NCBI GenBank assembly: GCA_003511885.1
Contig: DOIX01000151.1
Span: 1 to 7,035, forward strand
DNA length: 7,035 bases
From: Cyanobacteria bacterium UBA11153
GTDB lineage: Bacteria; Cyanobacteriota; Cyanobacteriia; Cyanobacteriales; Coleofasciculaceae
Direction: 5' to 3'
Part shown: positions 4,402-7,035 of the stretch, piece by piece
Position numbering within the stretch: the stretch's first letter is position 1
Layout: every line of letters starts with the position of its first letter
Translations under genes and position numbers: made by a program
Notes under the pieces: generated by a model
The model's input: the letters and a program-made list of their open reading frames with translations, nothing else
Databases searched by the model: none
Told to the model about the DNA's origin: nothing

Positions 4402-5403
4402 ATGTCTGACCTTCCTTTCACCCTCGATCAACTCCGGATTCTCAAAGCTATTGCTGCTGAGGGAAGTTTCAAAAGAGCTGCTGATAGTCTTTATGTTTCC
4501 CAACCTGCCGTGAGTCTGCAAGTGCAAAATTTGGAACGGCAATTGGATGTACCATTATTCGATCGAGGGGGAAGGCGCGCCCAACTGACGGAAGCAGGAC
4601 ACCTCCTCCTCAGTTATGGGGAAAAAATCCTGACTCTTTGTCAGGAAACCTGTCGCGCTATTGAGGATTTGCAACATCTTCAAGGGGGAACCCTCATTGT
4701 GGGGGCTTCTCAAACGACTGGTACTTATCTTTTACCTCGGATGATTGGATTATTTCGACAGAAGTATCCTGATGTTTCCGTGCAATTGCAGGTTCACTCA
4801 ACTCGTCGTACTTCTTGGAGTGTCGCTAACGGACAGGTTGATTTGGCAATTATTGGGGGTGAAGTCCCGACGGAACTTCAGGAAACTTTACATATTATGC
4901 CTTACTCGGAAGATGAATTGGCACTAATTTTGCCTGCCGTTCATCCTCTCACGAAAGTGGCTACAATCCAAAGAGATGACTTGTACAAGTTACAGTTTAT
5001 TGCTTTAGATTCTCAATCTACGATTCGCAAGGTGATCGATCAGGTGTTAAGTCGCTGCGGTATTGATACCCGCCGTCTTAAGGTGGAGATGGAACTTAAC
5101 TCGATTGAGGCGATCAAAAATGCTGTCCAAGCTGGTTTAGGTGCTGCTTTTGTTTCAATTTCGGCGATTGAGAAAGAGTTAGAAATGGGTGTATTGTACC
5201 AAGCTAATATTGAAGGTGTAGTAGTGAAGAGGATCCTATCTTTAATTGTCAATCCCCATCGTTATCGTTCCAAAGCTGCTGAAGCTTTTAGCCGGGAGAT
5301 TTTACCTGAGTTTGCTCCTCCTGGCTGGAAAGAAACACCAGCCCCTTCATCTCCTATTCCTCCACCTAAACTTAATGGTACTGCTTCTGAACCTGAAAGT
5401 TAA
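4402..5403 (+). CDS. rbcR: LysR-type regulator of Rubisco operon genes (RbcR, plastid Ycf30 homologue)
   Basis: A 333-residue LysR-family transcription factor. Residues 6-65 form the winged helix-turn-helix: [20 protein letters not shown], then [14 protein letters not shown] (32-45), with [15 protein letters not shown] closing the wing. A linker helix leads to a two-lobed effector domain (about 92-300) with [56 protein letters not shown], and [20 protein letters not shown]. These blocks match cyanobacterial RbcR and red-lineage plastid Ycf30, regulators of rbcL/rbcS and carbon-uptake genes whose activity follows photosynthetic metabolites. A proline/serine-rich tail of about 25 residues ([14 protein letters not shown]) is variable in this family. 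The ATG at 4402 gives the conserved [10 protein letters not shown] start. The frame stays open 44 codons further upstream to a GTG, but that extension is unlike the family. No clear ribosome site is visible. Confidence 0.96.
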   Translation: MSDLPFTLDQLRILKAIAAEGSFKRAADSLYVSQPAVSLQVQNLERQLDVPLFDRGGRRAQLTEAGHLLLSYGEKILTLCQETCRAIEDLQHLQGGTLIVGASQTTGTYLLPRMIGLFRQKYPDVSVQLQVHSTRRTSWSVANGQVDLAIIGGEVPTELQETLHIMPYSEDELALILPAVHPLTKVATIQRDDLYKLQFIALDSQSTIRKVIDQVLSRCGIDTRRLKVEMELNSIEAIKNAVQAGLGAAFVSISAIEKELEMGVLYQANIEGVVVKRILSLIVNPHRYRSKAAEAFSREILPEFAPPGWKETPAPSSPIPPPKLNGTASEPES

Positions 5404-5422
5404 CCATCCCAATTTAGGTGGA
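5361..5422 (+). terminator. 10-bp inverted repeat spanning the rbcR stop codon
   Basis: TCCACCTAAA at 5361-5370 and TTTAGGTGGA at 5413-5422 are perfect reverse complements around a 42-base loop that contains the rbcR stop. A nested ATGGT (5375-5379) and ACCAT (5403-5407) extend the structure. It could stabilise the rbcR 3' end or reduce read-through into the kinase gene. No T-run follows, so termination is only a possibility. Confidence 0.4.
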
Positions 5423-5501
5423 TTGAGTCTTGGGGTTGCTGATGTAATAAACAGAAAATGTTTAGTAGCTTAGTTGTTATTTTACCTACGCTTTGTCGAA
5501 C
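5404..5501 (+). other. Gap between rbcR and the kinase gene
   Basis: Ninety-eight bases carrying the right arm of the inverted repeat at 5361-5422 and an AT-rich hairpin TAAACA-GAAAA-TGTTTA at 5448-5464. No Shine-Dalgarno sequence precedes the kinase ATG, and I cannot name a promoter with confidence. The kinase may be read from its own promoter or by read-through from rbcR. Confidence 0.4.
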
Positions 5502-6941
5502 ATGGAGATTCACTGCACCCGTCCCGGCTGCCAGCGCCCCCTAAATATCTTTGCGGAACTAGATCGTAAAGAAACGCTTCAGACAGCCCAACAAAAATAC
5601 TGTACTAGTTGCGGGATGCCCCTAATTTTAGCAGGTCGTTATCTTCCCTCAACGCTACTAGGACAGGGCGGTTTCGGCGCAGCTTTTCTGGCTCGCGATC
5701 GCTATACTCCGAAAATGCGTTATTGTGTGGTCAAGCAATTTCAGCCTGCCGGGGACTTGAGTCCCCAACAGCTTGCTATTGCCCAAAGTTTGTTTGAGCG
5801 AGAGGCAGAGGTTTTAGAGCAATTGGGAACTACTCATCCTCAAATTCCCGATTTATATGCTTTTTTCCCTTTAACTGTTAAAAGTTTACAATCTAATAAG
5901 GACGATCAATTTTTTTATTTAGTCCAAGAATTTATTGATGGACAAACTTTAGAGGAAGAATTAGTTAATACAGGAGTTTTGACAGAAGAGCAAATATTAG
6001 AAGTATTAGGAGAAATTCTGAAAGTACTTAAATTTGTTCATGAAAATGGTTCGATTCATAGAGATATTAAACCTTCTAATATTATGCGCCATCGCAATGG
6101 CACTTTGTATCTATTGGATTTCGGTGCAGTTAAGCAGGTAACAGCAGGAGGTGGAACATCATCATCTAGGAAATCTACAGGAATTTATTCTCCAGGATTT
6201 GCTCCGCCAGAGCAAATGTCTGGTTCAACAGTTTTTCCATCAACTGATTTATATGCTCTGGCAGTAACGGCAATTGTCTTGCTAACTGGTAAAGAACCAG
6301 ATGAGTTGTATAACCCCTATAATAATAGTTTTGAATGGAAAAATTATACTCAAGTTAGCAATAATTTAGCTAATATTTTAGAGCGAATGCTCCTATCTGC
6401 CCCAAATCAACGCTTTCAATCTGCTCGAGAAGTTATTGATGCCCTGAAACCACCATCTTCATCACCATCATTGAGTCATTTTCCCACCACATTACCTCCA
6501 GTTACTCAATCGCCATTACCTTCGACACCCATTCCTACTCCACCTAATCAACCGCCAGTACCCAATCCCCCTTCCCAATCCCCAGTCAAACAACCTCGCT
6601 TTTCTATATCAGAAATTTTAGTTAGCGCTGCTTTTAGTGGATTTGAAGGTGGATTAATATTTATTGCACTGAAAAGCTTTTTAGGTATTTCGGGCATTAG
6701 TATGGGATTGTTAGGGGGAATTATGGGAGGATTGATTTTTGTTCAATATCGCCGCTGGCTGGAAGGGAAAGATTTACCAATTGTTGCTGGTATCACTCTG
6801 GCGCTGATGCTGATCCCAGCTTTGCGAGTTGGGATACAATTCCCTTTAGTTATAGTAGTAGGAGTTTTGGCAGGAGCAGGCGCGATCGCAGTTACTGCCC
6901 TGTTTCGTTTGATTTATCTGTTGTTATCTCGGTTTTTTTGA
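5502..6941 (+). CDS. Membrane-anchored eukaryotic-type Ser/Thr protein kinase with four-cysteine prefix
   Basis: A 479-residue signalling kinase predicted to phosphorylate Ser/Thr residues at the cytoplasmic face of a membrane. The N-terminus has a C-x4-C-x23-C-x2-C zinc-ribbon-like prefix (Cys5, 10, 34, 37; CTRPGC and CTSCG). The kinase domain (about 46-316) is complete: glycine loop GQGGFG (54-59), VVK with Lys78, HRDIKPSN (186-193), DFG (206-208), a Ser/Thr-rich activation segment (219-226), and APPEQ (234-238) with DLYAL (249-253). A Pro/Ser linker (317-366) leads to a C-terminal domain with about four hydrophobic helices (372-392, 396-414, 426-445, 447-475). Cyanobacterial SpkB has a similar Cys prefix that modulates activity by redox; its tail differs, so I do not name this gene. 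The ATG at 5502 is preferred to the TTG at 5493. GC falls sharply in the middle of the gene. Confidence 0.95.
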   Translation: MEIHCTRPGCQRPLNIFAELDRKETLQTAQQKYCTSCGMPLILAGRYLPSTLLGQGGFGAAFLARDRYTPKMRYCVVKQFQPAGDLSPQQLAIAQSLFEREAEVLEQLGTTHPQIPDLYAFFPLTVKSLQSNKDDQFFYLVQEFIDGQTLEEELVNTGVLTEEQILEVLGEILKVLKFVHENGSIHRDIKPSNIMRHRNGTLYLLDFGAVKQVTAGGGTSSSRKSTGIYSPGFAPPEQMSGSTVFPSTDLYALAVTAIVLLTGKEPDELYNPYNNSFEWKNYTQVSNNLANILERMLLSAPNQRFQSAREVIDALKPPSSSPSLSHFPTTLPPVTQSPLPSTPIPTPPNQPPVPNPPSQSPVKQPRFSISEILVSAAFSGFEGGLIFIALKSFLGISGISMGLLGGIMGGLIFVQYRRWLEGKDLPIVAGITLALMLIPALRVGIQFPLVIVVGVLAGAGAIAVTALFRLIYLLLSRFF

Positions 6942-6945
6942 ATGT

Positions 6946-6960
6946 GACTCCCAGGGAGTC
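6946..6960 (+). terminator. Inverted repeat just after the kinase stop (GACTCCC/GGGAGTC)
   Basis: GACTCCC at 6946-6952 and GGGAGTC at 6954-6960 flank a single A, forming a perfect 15-base odd palindrome that starts 4 bases after the kinase stop. It is placed where a 3' hairpin would be, but the one-base spacer forces the inner pairs open and no T-run follows. Its right arm overlaps the first unit of the tandem repeat. Confidence 0.4.
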
Positions 6961-7035
6961 TTAATCCTAGCAAGTCTTATCCCCAGTAAGTCTTAGCCAA
7001 GGGCGATTCTTGCCCCTAGCCAGTCTTAGCCAAGG
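6957..7035 (+). repeat. Tandem repeat, about five units of 16-17 bases, running off the window
   Basis: Units begin at 6957, 6973, 6989, 7006 and 7022 with periods 16, 16, 17 and 16. The core AGTCTTA is exact in four units and is ATTCTTG in the fourth. It is followed by NCC and a partly conserved tail: units three and five share AGTCTTAGCCAAGG, and others carry CTAGC- or CCAGT-like ends. No open frame of note crosses it. The array's right end lies outside the window. Confidence 0.75.

Noticed and set aside
4745..4927. Short frames inside rbcR, trpS, Z-ISO and the kinase on alternative frames
   Set aside because: Each lies wholly within a gene with strong family-wide conservation in another frame and has no recognisable motif of its own.
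6957..7035. CRISPR array at the right edge
   Set aside because: Units are 16-17 bases end to end with no variable spacers of about 30-40 bases, and the units themselves vary.

Overview
The window is a stretch of cyanobacterial chromosome carrying seven intact genes. The taxonomic call rests on three things: six perfect copies of the HIP1 octamer GCGATCGC in 7 kb (starting at 452, 741, 2689, 4037, 5695 and 6882); a photosystem II assembly gene (psb28); and a Rubisco-type LysR regulator (rbcR) next to a plant-like zeta-carotene isomerase. G-rich or C-rich low-complexity strings at several gene junctions also fit a large cyanobacterial genome. The genus cannot be told from the sequence alone.

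Layout. Bases 1-306 hold no gene I can name, only a short hairpin and a heptamer repeat. psb28 and then moaB are read on the minus strand, 64 bases apart, and may share a transcript. A 521-base divergent region separates psb28 from trpS, which is on the plus strand and converges on a thioredoxin-like gene. That gene follows the Z-ISO (NnrU-family) gene on the minus strand, 120 bases behind it. A 294-base divergent region separates Z-ISO from rbcR on the plus strand. rbcR is followed 98 bases later by a membrane-anchored Ser/Thr kinase with an N-terminal four-cysteine prefix. The window ends in a 16-17 base tandem repeat that continues past the edge.

How the genes fit together. This is housekeeping and photosynthesis-support DNA rather than an accessory island: cofactor synthesis (moaB), PSII assembly (psb28), translation (trpS), thiol redox (thioredoxin), carotenoid synthesis (Z-ISO), control of carbon fixation genes (rbcR) and signalling (kinase). 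Genes read in the same direction are separated by 64-120 bases, and nothing here looks like a tightly packed functional operon.

Novelty. I found no defence system, mobile element, CRISPR array, RNA gene or biosynthetic cluster, and no clearly undescribed system. The points most worth a second look are: the WCGLC (rather than WCGPC) thioredoxin active site; the Cys-prefix kinase with a four-helix membrane tail and a sharp internal drop in GC; the conserved heme-ligand pattern in Z-ISO; operator-like repeats upstream of psb28 and of the thioredoxin gene; a 10-bp inverted repeat straddling the rbcR stop; and the terminal tandem repeat.
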